Positions 52,142 through 59,950 of a DNA stretch of 64,000 nt are shown in pieces. The notes under the pieces are model-generated. The model ran no database searches. It worked only from the letters and a program-made list of their open reading frames with translations, and had not been told where the DNA came from. The first letter of the stretch is position 1. Each line of letters opens with the position of its first letter. This stretch comes from Maribacter aquivivus (lineage in GTDB: Bacteria > Bacteroidota > Bacteroidia > Flavobacteriales > Flavobacteriaceae), in NCBI RefSeq assembly GCF_900142175.1, contig NZ_FQZX01000002.1, positions 663,317-727,316 of the forward strand, read 5' to 3'. Made by a program: the position numbers and the translations under genes.

Positions 52142-52906
52142 CTACTCTAACCAAAGCTTAAAGTCTTTTACCTTCTCTCTGCTCACAATTATTTCGTGAT
52201 CCGGATTGTTTTTGAGCTTAATCTGTAATCTTGAATTGGTGTATGAAACAATATCTTTTATATGGTCTATATTCACATAGAACTTTCTGCTGACCCTAAA
52301 AAATACTTGCGGTTTTAGTTCCTCTTCTAGCTGTTCTAAAGTAGTATCTAACAAATAATTACGACCATCTTTAGTAGCGGCATAGGTACCTTTGTTTTCG
52401 CTATAAAAACATTCTACATCTTCAGCATTTATAATTTTTAAGTGCTGACCAACTTTAGCGGTAAATCGCTTTTTATATTCCCGCTCAAGCGGATTCACCA
52501 ATAACTTCTTTATGTCTTCAAAGTCTAAAGCAATCTTACTTGGCTCATTATCAGATCTAAACAGCTTTCTATATTTAGCAACTGCTTGCTCTAAATCTTC
52601 ATCGTCTATAGGTTTTAAAATATAATCTATACTGTTCAATTTAAAGGCTTTAAGCGCGTACTCATCAAAGGCGGTAGTAAATATGATGGCGCTGTGTACT
52701 TCTATAACATCGAAAATTTCGAATGAGAGTCCGTCAGAAAGTTGAATGTCCAAGAAGATTAAATCTGGGTGTTCATTGTTTTGAAACCAATCAATAGCCT
52801 CTTCTACAGAATGTAGCATAGTAGAAACCGAAAGATCTAAACTCTCTAACATTCTACCCAACCTACGTGCTGCTGGTTTTTCATCTTCAATTATAATGGT
52901 CTTCAT
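52142..52906 (-). CDS. LytTR-type response regulator
   Basis: A 254-residue two-component regulator. The receiver domain (1-120) has acidic residues in IIIEDEKPAARRL and the phosphoacceptor Asp53 (LIFLDIQLSDG), plus the Lys of YILKPIDD. The LytTR DNA-binding domain (about 150-254) shows RFTAKVGQHLKIINAEDVEC and FFRVSRKFYVNIDHIK. It is the last gene of an operon that starts with a LytS-like kinase at 56171 and contains four 2TM genes, so the kinase at the head is its likely partner. Confidence 0.95.
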   Translation of the reverse strand: MKTIIIEDEKPAARRLGRMLESLDLSVSTMLHSVEEAIDWFQNNEHPDLIFLDIQLSDGLSFEIFDVIEVHSAIIFTTAFDEYALKAFKLNSIDYILKPIDDEDLEQAVAKYRKLFRSDNEPSKIALDFEDIKKLLVNPLEREYKKRFTAKVGQHLKIINAEDVECFYSENKGTYAATKDGRNYLLDTTLEQLEEELKPQVFFRVSRKFYVNIDHIKDIVSYTNSRLQIKLKNNPDHEIIVSREKVKDFKLWLE

Positions 52907-52940
52907 GGTTTGGTTTTATGATTTTTATAAAATAGTATTC

Positions 52941-53306
52941 CTAGTCGTTATATGAGTTTATGTGTTTTTGAATTTCACGTTCTTCCCATCTCTTCATGTA
53001 CCCTGAGATATTACTAAAAACAATAAGTGCATGAATCGCAAGAATGAATCCCCATACAATGGTGGTGCCGTAGACATTCCAGTTTATCCAATCTAAAAAC
53101 TCAGGATTTCCTAATGCATTTTCACTCACCAAAATGAAAACGAACTTATGCCTTAAGAAGTACAAAATGATATTAATTATCAGAAAAACTAATACGTGGT
53201 TATAGAAACGCTTTATGCTGGCCACTTTTGTTTTTGCTCTTTCATACTTAGAAAACTTATTGTATTCTTCATTGTCGAAATTATCGTTTGTGCGTTTAGT
53301 ATTCAT
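52941..53306 (-). CDS. 2TM-domain protein (first of four)
   Basis: A 121-residue protein with two membrane helices (about 35-58 and 78-105) and the family frame YERAKTKVASIKRFYNHVLVF at the start and RWEEREIQKHI at the end. The start MNTKR at 53306 is chosen: it overlaps nothing and lies just past the upstream stop (53308), while an upstream ATG at 53327 would overlap by 20 bases. It is the most diverged of the four copies, with a longer loop. 2TM proteins are small membrane proteins of unknown function. Confidence 0.85.
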   Translation of the reverse strand: MNTKRTNDNFDNEEYNKFSKYERAKTKVASIKRFYNHVLVFLIINIILYFLRHKFVFILVSENALGNPEFLDWINWNVYGTTIVWGFILAIHALIVFSNISGYMKRWEEREIQKHINSYND

Positions 53307-53307
53307 A

Positions 53308-53646
53308 TTATCTAAATTTTTCGGCATCTCTTTTCTCCTGTTCTACATACTTACTGATCTGGCGCTGTTCCCAATCTTTACTAAAGAAAGGACTGTAACC
53401 AAATACTTTAGCGGCGTGAAATGCCAAACCTATTCCCCAGAAAAACGGAGTAGAAAATGTACCAAAATTAAATAGTGCCTCTGAAAATGAAGCTCCGCCA
53501 GACATTATTCCCATTATGGTAATAGTCATAAGGAATAGATTAACCAATACATACACTAGTAAGTGAATATAAAACCCTTTCAATTCTTTTACCTTCTTTT
53601 GGGCTCTTGCTAATTTATCTGATTGTTCAAATTCGTTTAGTTCCAT
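53308..53646 (-). CDS. 2TM-domain protein (second of four)
   Basis: A 112-residue 2TM protein: LARAQKKVKELKGFYIHLLVYVLV for the amphipathic start and first helix is split here as LARAQKKVKELKGFY plus a hydrophobic helix; the second helix FWGIGLAFHAAKVFGYSP is followed by FFSKDWEQRQISKYVEQEK. Overlaps the upstream gene by 10 bases, so translation is coupled. The conserved GxNPxF-like and WEERxI-like blocks are cytoplasmic and may contact the kinase's own 2TM domain (inference). Confidence 0.88.
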   Translation of the reverse strand: MELNEFEQSDKLARAQKKVKELKGFYIHLLVYVLVNLFLMTITIMGIMSGGASFSEALFNFGTFSTPFFWGIGLAFHAAKVFGYSPFFSKDWEQRQISKYVEQEKRDAEKFR

Positions 53647-53927
53647 CTTTTTCTACTTTCTTCTTGTTGTAAAAACTCTTGTAATTTTCTTTCTTCCCAG
53701 TCACGATTCATAAACGGATTCAAGTTAAAGATTTTATTTGCTTTAAAAAATAAGCTAATGCTTAATCCGAATACTACCCAAAGAAACCAGGCATGCCTCC
53801 ATTCATTCAAGTAATAATTGATTGCCGCTACAATTAAAATGGTTACAATGGCTGATGCTACTTTGCCATAGAATGCTTTAATTTCTTCTACTCTTTCTTT
53901 TGCTCTTGTATATTTTGTGTTTTCCAT
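53637..53927 (-). CDS. 2TM-domain protein (third of four)
   Basis: A 96-residue 2TM protein beginning YTRAKERVEEIKAFYGKVAS, with helices near 26-44 and 50-70, then FKANKIFNLNPFMNRDWEERKLQEF. Length and both charged blocks are typical of the family. Its stop overlaps the start of the next gene downstream by 10 bases. Confidence 0.9.
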   Translation of the reverse strand: MENTKYTRAKERVEEIKAFYGKVASAIVTILIVAAINYYLNEWRHAWFLWVVFGLSISLFFKANKIFNLNPFMNRDWEERKLQEFLQQEESRKRWN

Positions 53928-53945
53928 GATCTTCAGTTTATTAGG

Positions 53946-54230
53946 TTATGATTCTTGCATGAATTCTTTGATCTTTCTCTCTTCCCAATTTTTACCGAAT
54001 AATGGGTTATATCCAAAGGCATAAAGACCATTCATTAACAAACCAAATCCCCAACCCAAAGCCGGAAAAATGAACCATAGAAAACTTGTTGTATTATAAT
54101 TGATATATGCTAAAATGGGAATTACGATGCAGTATGCTAATAAGTTGCCATAAAAACCTTTTATAGCTTCTACTTTTTCTTTTGCTTTTTGATACTTGTA
54201 ATTGTTGTCGTTTGTGAAATTTGATTCCAT
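53946..54230 (-). CDS. 2TM-domain protein (fourth of four)
   Basis: A 94-residue 2TM protein, YQKAKEKVEAIKGFYGNLLA then helices 30-47 and 52-72 and NPLFGKNWEERKIKEFMQ. It is almost the same as the C-terminal domain of the histidine kinase at 54849-56171 (GFYGNL, IVIP, INYRTTSF/NYNTTSF, NWEERKIKEFM), suggesting recent duplication from it or vice versa. Confidence 0.9.
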   Translation of the reverse strand: MESNFTNDNNYKYQKAKEKVEAIKGFYGNLLAYCIVIPILAYINYNTTSFLWFIFPALGWGFGLLMNGLYAFGYNPLFGKNWEERKIKEFMQES

Positions 54231-54373
54231 CTTTATGTGTTTTAGGTTATTGTTATTTGATTACTATACTTCAAATTTCGGCAGATAACCCAGGTTTTGA
54301 AAAAATGAAATACCCAGTTGTAATTTTTTACGACTGAATTGTAAAATGTGGTAATTATAGGCGTAAAAAACCT

Positions 54374-54826
54374 TTAAAACCCATACGATTTCTTTGCACT
54401 TTCTATCTGTAGTTCTTCTGTAGTATTAGGATACAGCAGGTATTTAGGTGCTATAATAGGTTTTGAACTAGTAATGGTAATCTTGGTAATTGTAGCAAAT
54501 GGAAACTTGCCTTCAGTAAGGTGTAGCAGCATTTTCTCCATCTTAGAGAAGTCTGTAGCTGATTTCTCTATTATTTCAGCCGCGCCTTTAAGCTGGAATC
54601 CTTTTTGCTTTAAAATGTCTATAAAACTGATACACACGTTTTTATTCGCCCTTATATTTTTAACGGTTTGTGGCGAAGCTATATTTGCTACTATAATTGT
54701 ATCGTCTTCAAAATAACAGAATATCTCTTTGGGTGATACATTAGGCATGTTATCGGCAGAAGATGTTGCCAGCCAACACAATACACTATCGTCTATAGCC
54801 GCTTCTATTTCTTTTGTTAGCATCAT
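54374..54826 (-). CDS. Pyridoxamine 5'-phosphate oxidase-family protein
   Basis: A 150-residue split-barrel flavin-binding protein: VLCWLATSSADNMPNVSPKE, then TIIVANIASPQTVKNIRANK and NVCISFIDILKQKGFQLKG. Family members bind FMN or F420 and reduce small molecules; the physiological substrate is unknown. It lies 22 bases downstream of the kinase stop and 143 bases ahead of the 2TM genes, inside the same putative operon. Confidence 0.82.
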   Translation of the reverse strand: MMLTKEIEAAIDDSVLCWLATSSADNMPNVSPKEIFCYFEDDTIIVANIASPQTVKNIRANKNVCISFIDILKQKGFQLKGAAEIIEKSATDFSKMEKMLLHLTEGKFPFATITKITITSSKPIIAPKYLLYPNTTEELQIESAKKSYGF

Positions 54827-54848
54827 AGTGTAATTCTTTAAAATTCAT

Positions 54849-56171
54849 TCAAAAATTATCTTTCTCCATGAATTCCTTAATTTTTCTTTCTTCCCAGTCA
54901 TTACCAAATAACGGATTTAAGCCATAAGCCTTTAAGCCATGGGCAAGTAAACCTATACCCCAACCAATGGCAGGGAAAATAACCCACACAAAACTGGTAG
55001 TTCTATAATTTATAAAGGCAAGCACAGGTATTACAATACAGTATGAGGTTAAGTTACCGTAGAAGCCTTTAATAAGCTCTACACGCTCTTTAGCTTTCTC
55101 ATAGCGCTTGGCACTAATGTGAGAATCTTGTGTTTCTCTAAACGAAATTTCGTTCATTAACATAGGTAAGCGTACTTTAAACTCTTTGTCCGTTTTAAAG
55201 ATTTGCATTTCCTTTTTTGTGAGAATGGCATAGCGTTGGCGTATATTCTGCAGCCCTACCCCACTACTCTTTTTAACCACCTGTTTTTCTTGAAGATTAT
55301 TAACGACATACAAATAGTCGTTTTCTTCATAAATTCTAATATGTAATGGTTTAGAAGAAGTTACCACATTGTGCTTCACCGCATTCTCTAATAATAACTG
55401 AAGTGATAATGGTACTATTTTAGCTTCGGGGTTTAGTGCCTCATCAGGTATTTCAAATATGATACTGTCTTCAAAACGCATTTTTAGAAGTCGTACATAG
55501 GTTCTTGCAAACTTTAGTTCTTCATCTACAGAAATAAGATTTTTACTCTTCTGCTCTAACACATATCTATATACTTTAGATAACGAAGTAGTAAACTTTT
55601 GTGCCTGCAAAGGATCCTCTTCAATAAGGCTTGTTAGTACATTAAGGCTATTGAATAGAAAGTGAGGGTCTAGTTGATTCTTTAGTGCATCGAATTTTGC
55701 AGATGCTGAACCTGCTATTATTTTCTGTTCTTTTACCTTGGTGTCTTGTAATGCTTTGTAGAAATAGAAAGCATGTAAAAATAGAGATACCACCAAGGTA
55801 ACCAACAACGCATAGAAGTAGTATTCTACTCTTTCACCAGCTAAGTATTGCTCAAAGTTTTTACCTAATATATATATTTCAGTAAACGCACGTACTGCAC
55901 CAAATGCCAATACAGTAAGTACTATTGAGCCGGCGGCACCGAACCATAACCTTTTTTGGGCTTCATTCTCCCAACTATATTTTTGAGAAATATAATCACT
56001 AAAATACATGTTAACTAAAGAAAGAGCAAAAGAGTAGAGAAAGGCTATACCGGCAAATTGCAGCTCACGATATAAAGTTATGTTTTCCCAATCGGACAAT
56101 AACAGTCGCACTAATTCCATAACCAAGGTTATAATAACCGCTGTTCTTACCACCTTTAAAAAACTACCCAT
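54849..56171 (-). CDS. LytS-like sensor histidine kinase with C-terminal 2TM domain
   Basis: A 440-residue kinase. Four membrane helices (about 8-24, 38-58, 78-98, 118-138) are followed by the His_kinase domain with phosphoacceptor His170 in LDPHFLFNS and an ATP-binding domain (LLLENAVKHN, GVGLQNIRQRY). Unusually the protein ends in a 2TM domain (about 355-440; YEKAKERVELIKGFYGNLTS to NDWEERKIKEFM), bringing six membrane helices in total. It heads an operon of PNPOx-like, four 2TM and the LytTR regulator gene, its probable partner. Confidence 0.93.
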   Translation of the reverse strand: MGSFLKVVRTAVIITLVMELVRLLLSDWENITLYRELQFAGIAFLYSFALSLVNMYFSDYISQKYSWENEAQKRLWFGAAGSIVLTVLAFGAVRAFTEIYILGKNFEQYLAGERVEYYFYALLVTLVVSLFLHAFYFYKALQDTKVKEQKIIAGSASAKFDALKNQLDPHFLFNSLNVLTSLIEEDPLQAQKFTTSLSKVYRYVLEQKSKNLISVDEELKFARTYVRLLKMRFEDSIIFEIPDEALNPEAKIVPLSLQLLLENAVKHNVVTSSKPLHIRIYEENDYLYVVNNLQEKQVVKKSSGVGLQNIRQRYAILTKKEMQIFKTDKEFKVRLPMLMNEISFRETQDSHISAKRYEKAKERVELIKGFYGNLTSYCIVIPVLAFINYRTTSFVWVIFPAIGWGIGLLAHGLKAYGLNPLFGNDWEERKIKEFMEKDNF

Positions 56172-56536
56172 TTTTAATATACTTAGAATTGCTGCTTATA
56201 TTTTTTAAAATTAGGGATTTACTTTTAGAACTTTAATTCTTTCTATAGTTGCCCTATTAAAAAGCAAACATGAATCCTTTTCTACCGAATTAAAAAAAAT
56301 AGGAACTCAATTGTTGTTTTTGATTACCGAATTGTACTATAGAACGACTATTTTATAAATTTAAGTTACTTCTAAAACCAATTACGGTAGTAAGCCACCT
56401 AGAACCTCTTTTCAATTATTGAATTTACTTAGTAGAATTTTATTGTTGTAAATCTCATTTTCTGAAATAATAATTAAAAAAATAGTGAAAGTTGTTTATT
56501 ATCAATCTTATTAAAAATCCTTTAGATTTGTAAAAA

Positions 56537-56570
56537 ACATATGTTATATAATGAACATATGTTCATTATA
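56537..56570. promoter_or_regulatory. Palindrome cluster ahead of cassette array 2
   Basis: AACATATGTT (56537-56546) is followed by a perfect 24-bp palindrome TATAATGAAC-ATATGTTCATTATA-type at 56547-56570, whose centre repeats AACATATGTT. A TTTG box lies at 56526-56529. It sits 5 bases before the first cassette boundary. The remaining gap 56172-56536 is AT-rich and I see no gene in it. A dimeric regulator or the site where the array is anchored are both possible. Confidence 0.45.
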
Positions 56571-56575
56571 CCTAC

Positions 56576-56585
56576 GTTGGCATTA
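56576..56585 (+). other. First cassette boundary of array 2 (GTTGGCATTA)
   Basis: GTTGGCATTA stands two bases before the ATG at 56588 and is the exact reverse complement of TAATGCCAAC at 57438-57447, where element D begins after the same gene. The flank TTCATTATACCTAC resembles the ends of elements E and F. This marks the left end of the first cassette. Confidence 0.6.
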
Positions 56586-56587
56586 AT

Positions 56588-57433
56588 ATGAAAAAATTAC
56601 TCATTTATTTAATAATCCTTTCTTCAATATCAGTTATTGGACAGAGTAATCAATATGTTAAAGCGGATAATGGTTTAATAGTTAGAGAAAAACCAAACAA
56701 AAACTCTAAACGAATTGGCAAACTAGAATACGGCTCTAAAGTCTATATTTTTGAACAAACAGAAAACAAACTTGAAGTAATTGACGAAGGGAAAATAATT
56801 AAGGGGAATTGGGTTCAAATAAAAGAAGTTAATGGAAATATATCTGGATTTGTTTTTAATGGTTATCTAACACCTGAAAGTTTAAGTGACAATCTGAAAA
56901 TAAGATTTGAAGAATTTACATTATCAATGAGATTAAATGTCTGGGATAATGAAAACAACTTAAATAAAATACAGAAAGACAATGTGAAAATATTTGTTGA
57001 CCTTGGAGATAGTCCTGAGGGAAAGAAAATTATAATATCTGAATCTAAGTATGATAAGGTTGAAATTAAACAAAGGTTTGAAAACTCAATATCAATAACA
57101 GATGAAGGTGCTCATTGTGATTTAATAAATTGGAAACACTATTACTCAAATTGGGAGAATATTGAGGTAAATAACACATACTTTACTACCAAAAAATATA
57201 CTGAAAAAGACACTCAGAAGTTTAATGAAATAGCTGTTGATGAACTGAAAAACTATGTTGATGAAAATTGTGCTGAAAAATTTTCGAATAACATTAAAAA
57301 CATAACGAAATATAATCAATACCCAAGTACCGTATTAACAAGTAGAATATTCTTAAAAATTAAATTAAAAAACTCTAAAACTGGAGAAAAAAAGGAAAAA
57401 ATAATCTCGTTTGAAATACCAATGGGATGTTAA
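56588..57433 (+). CDS. Exported SH3-like domain protein (cassette 1 of array 2)
   Basis: A 281-residue protein with a signal peptide (MKKLLIYLIILSSISVIGQ). Residues 23-93 form a bacterial SH3-like domain: YVKADNGLIVREKPNKNSKR, then LEYGSKVYIFEQTENKL and GNISGFVFNGYL. The rest (100-281) is a beta-rich region of no known family with a KKYTEKDTQKF stretch. Bacterial SH3 domains often bind peptidoglycan or peptides. The gene begins two bases after a cassette boundary and ends 5 bases before element D. Confidence 0.8.
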   Translation: MKKLLIYLIILSSISVIGQSNQYVKADNGLIVREKPNKNSKRIGKLEYGSKVYIFEQTENKLEVIDEGKIIKGNWVQIKEVNGNISGFVFNGYLTPESLSDNLKIRFEEFTLSMRLNVWDNENNLNKIQKDNVKIFVDLGDSPEGKKIIISESKYDKVEIKQRFENSISITDEGAHCDLINWKHYYSNWENIEVNNTYFTTKKYTEKDTQKFNEIAVDELKNYVDENCAEKFSNNIKNITKYNQYPSTVLTSRIFLKIKLKNSKTGEKKEKIISFEIPMGC

Positions 57434-57437
57434 ATAC

Positions 57438-57636
57438 TAATGCCAACAATGGCTATAATTAATACGGGTTTAGTATTTAATTCAAAGTTTTGTGTATTTT
57501 TATAATGTCCGCCAAATCTTTTGATTTGGCTTTTGAACAGAAAAAATTAAAATAAAATAAAAAGTTTTGGCTAAGTGTTTAATCGGAAATTAATCGCCTA
57601 TTTATTCCCGTACTAATCATAGCCGAAGCCGTTGGT
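57438..57636 (+). repeat. attC-like cassette element D
   Basis: A 199-bp hairpin. TAATGCCAAC, then GGCTATAATTAATACGGG pairing with CCCGTACTAATCATAGCC, an unpaired AAT against GAAGCC, and the outer box CCAAC against GTTGG. The middle has the family core (TTTGTGTATTTTTATAATGT) and the perfect apical stem GCCAAATC-TTTT-GATTTGGC. The two paired boxes separated by a mismatched spacer are the layout of attC sites. Confidence 0.7.
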
Positions 57637-57648
57637 AGTAATTTAAAC

Positions 57649-58059
57649 CTAATTTTTAAGCAAGCTATTAATTGAGGTTGAAATAAATTTCTCTTTATTT
57701 AATTTTATCTCTTTTATTAGAAACTTCTTTTCCTCCGTTAATTGAAAATACTTTTCTGCCCATAAATTAATTTCTACAATTACCGGAATTAAATCTATGC
57801 CTTTTTGGGTCAATTGGTATAGTACTTTGGCCTTACTATCAGGATGTTCCAATTTTTCAATCAAATCATTTTTTTCGAGCATTAGTAATCTAGCTGCTAA
57901 AATATTAGTTGAAATTTTCTCTTCTGATTTTAAAAAATCTCCATAAGTAAATCTTTTATTAAACATTAGGTCTCTAATTATCAATAATGACCATTTGTCT
58001 CCCCAAACTTCAAGTGAAGAACTTATGGGACATTGAGACCTTCTTTTTGGTGCTTTCAT
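57649..58059 (-). CDS. HxlR-family transcriptional regulator (cassette 2 of array 2)
   Basis: A 136-residue winged-helix regulator. The start at 58059 gives MKAPKRRSQCPISSSLEVWG, the normal HxlR N terminus with Cys10; the longer frame to a TTG at 58092 would run into an operator. Helix-turn-helix: KRFTYGDFLKSEEKISTNIL, wing LEKNDLIEKLEHPDSKAKVL and YQLTQKGIDLIPV. HxlR proteins respond to electrophiles or oxidants through the conserved Cys. It is divergent from a hydrolase gene, with twin palindromes between, so it very likely represses that gene and itself. Confidence 0.92.
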   Translation of the reverse strand: MKAPKRRSQCPISSSLEVWGDKWSLLIIRDLMFNKRFTYGDFLKSEEKISTNILAARLLMLEKNDLIEKLEHPDSKAKVLYQLTQKGIDLIPVIVEINLWAEKYFQLTEEKKFLIKEIKLNKEKFISTSINSLLKN

Positions 58060-58077
58060 AAAATTTAACGTAAATTC

Positions 58078-58094
58078 ACTTGCAAAATGCAAGT
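58078..58094. promoter_or_regulatory. Operator 1 (ACTTGCAAAATGCAAGT)
   Basis: Palindrome ACTTGCA-AAA-TGCAAGT, 18 bases upstream of the regulator start. Arms identical to those of operator 2, centre-to-centre distance 35 bp (just over three turns). Probable binding site of the adjacent HxlR protein. Confidence 0.8.
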
Positions 58095-58112
58095 AGATTG
58101 ATTTATATTTAC

Positions 58113-58129
58113 ACTTGCATTTTGCAAGT
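58113..58129. promoter_or_regulatory. Operator 2 (ACTTGCATTTTGCAAGT)
   Basis: Palindrome ACTTGCA-TTT-TGCAAGT, 25 bases before the hydrolase ATG at 58155. Same arms as operator 1. TATTTACACTTG between them likely contributes promoter elements, so both divergent genes would be blocked together. Confidence 0.8.
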
Positions 58130-58154
58130 ACAATACAAATATAAAAGAATAATT

Positions 58155-59012
58155 ATGAAAGAGAACGCACTTACAGTTCATACCCAATTTGCAAACATTG
58201 ATAATAATCAAATTGCGTATAGAAAATTTGGTATTGGACAACCATTAATTTTACTAAATAGATTTAGAGGAACATTAGACACTTGGGACCCTTTATTTCT
58301 TAATTTATTAGCAAAACATAATACCGTTATTACCTTTGACTATTGTGGTATTGGCTATTCTGAAGGAGAATTACCCTTAGCTATTAAAGATGTTGCAAAT
58401 GATGTTATAAAACTTGCAGACTATCTAGATATAGAACAATTTCATGTTTTAGGATGGTCTTACGGCGGCTGGGTAGCACAGTATACTATGTTTCTAAATC
58501 CTTCAAGAATATTAAAAGCAGTTATAATTGGTAATAATCCCATTGGAAAAAATGAGTTGCCGTTTAAGAAAGAGTTTTTTGAAAGAGCATTAAAACCAGT
58601 AAATACTGATGACGATTTTCTAGTGTTGTTTTTTGAGCCAAGCTCAAAGAAAAGTAGCACAGCGGCAGAAAAATCTATGCAGCGAATAGCAAAAAGATTT
58701 GACCTTAGTAAAGTACCTTCAAGCCAAGAAGTATTCAATAGATATTTTGCCTCAAAAAATGCGATTGCCGAAGACTCGGATAATTTTAGAACCGCATATC
58801 AAAACACAAACATTCCTATTTTGGTTTTATCTGGTAATAATGATATCTCATTTTCGTTAGAAAACTGGTATCCAATGCTTGGCAAAGCGCCAACATTAAG
58901 GCTCATTGTCATGCCAGAAGCCGGTCATGCTCCGCATTTTCAATATCCTAATGAAACTAACTCATACATTAAAGCATTCTTTGAGGACCAAGCATTATTA
59001 AACAGACTTTGA
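58155..59012 (+). CDS. Alpha/beta hydrolase under HxlR control (cassette 2 of array 2)
   Basis: A 285-residue alpha/beta hydrolase. The ATG at 58155 (KENALTVHTQFANIDNNQIA) is preferred to the upstream in-frame ATG at 58080, which would overlap the operators. Nucleophile Ser in LGWSYGGWVAQ, acid probably Asp in GNNDISF, base His in PEAGHAPHFQYP. The usual HG oxyanion dipeptide is replaced by NRFRGTLDTWDP. The family includes esterases, haloperoxidase-like and C-C hydrolases. The divergent redox-type regulator suggests detoxification. Confidence 0.88.
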   Translation: MKENALTVHTQFANIDNNQIAYRKFGIGQPLILLNRFRGTLDTWDPLFLNLLAKHNTVITFDYCGIGYSEGELPLAIKDVANDVIKLADYLDIEQFHVLGWSYGGWVAQYTMFLNPSRILKAVIIGNNPIGKNELPFKKEFFERALKPVNTDDDFLVLFFEPSSKKSSTAAEKSMQRIAKRFDLSKVPSSQEVFNRYFASKNAIAEDSDNFRTAYQNTNIPILVLSGNNDISFSLENWYPMLGKAPTLRLIVMPEAGHAPHFQYPNETNSYIKAFFEDQALLNRL

Positions 59013-59030
59013 GAATATGGGAAATAAAAA

Positions 59031-59231
59031 CTACCACCAACACAACCTATAAACAATACGGACTTCGGGCTTAATCGAAAGGTTTGTGTATTTTTATGAG
59101 GACCGCAAAATCTTATGGATTTTACTCGGACAAGAAAAAATAAATCAAAACAATAAAATTTCGCTATGTGCGTGGCGGAAAGCAAACGCTAGTTTGCTAC
59201 CGTACTGTTCATAATTAAACCGTTATAGGCA
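59031..59231 (+). repeat. attC-like cassette element E
   Basis: A 201-bp element. It begins CTACCACCAAC (12 of 14 bases complementary to the start of its cassette at 57631), has arms CCTATAAACAATACGG and CCGTACTGTTCAT, core TCGAAAGGTTTGTGTATTTT, apex CAAAATC-TTAT-GGATTTT, an extra hairpin AGCAAACGCTAGTTTGCT, and ends TAATTAAACCGTTATAGGC. Confidence 0.7.
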
Positions 59232-59245
59232 AAGAACAAAAGTGT

Positions 59246-59941
59246 ATGAATAAAATAGGAATAATTGGTGGAATTGGACCTGAATCAACTATCGAATACT
59301 ACAGATTGTTGATAAAGACATTTAGAGAGAGACATAATACAAATCAATATCCAGAAGTTCTTATTCATAGCGTGGATATGACAGAAATGCTTAATTATGT
59401 TTTTACTAATCAATTAGATGAATTGGTAGAGTTTCTAAAAAGAAAAATCAAAATATTAGAAAAATCGAATGTAGATTATATTGCATTAGCATCTAATACA
59501 CCTCATTTAGTTTTTGACAAACTAGCGGAATCTGTAAACACGAAAATGATAAGTATTGTTGAGGAAACGACTAAAGCTATAAAAAACACAGGAATTGAAA
59601 AAGTTGGTTTGCTAGGAACAAAATCAACAATGAGCAAAGGATTTTACCAAAAATAAGGAGAGAAAAATGGTATTAAAATAGTAATTCCAAATGAGGAAAA
59701 CCAAAACTATATTCATGAAAAATATATGGGAGAATTAGTTTTTAACAAAATTGTTCCCGAAACAAAAAAGCAACTCATTCGAATAATAAATGAATTACAA
59801 GTCAATGAAAATATCGAAGGAATTGTATTAGGCGGAACTGAATTACCACTAATACTTGAACAAGGGGATTTTGACAAATTAAAAGTGTTTAATACGACTA
59901 AAATTCACGTAAACGCTATTTTGAACAAAATGCTGAACTGA
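59246..59941 (+). pseudogene. Aspartate/glutamate racemase family gene with in-frame stop (cassette 3 of array 2)
   Basis: Reading through one TAA gives a 231-residue Asp/Glu racemase-family protein: IGIIGGIGPESTIEYY, the first catalytic-Cys region is Asn-Thr in ALASNTPHLVFD (the usual Cys is replaced by Thr), VGLLGTKSTMSKGFYQK, then after TAA at 59654-59656 GEKNGIKIVIPNEENQ and the second catalytic region IEGIVLGGTELPLI, with Thr where the second Cys is expected. Stops in the same frame, no indel. Lack of both cysteines suggests it would not be a classical racemase even if intact. Confidence 0.8.
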
Positions 59942-59950
59942 AATAAACTC

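Noticed and set aside
58060..58092. Longer HxlR product starting at the TTG at 58092
   Set aside because: The extension would place the start inside operator 1 and adds 11 residues not seen in the family; ATG at 58059 gives the normal N terminus.
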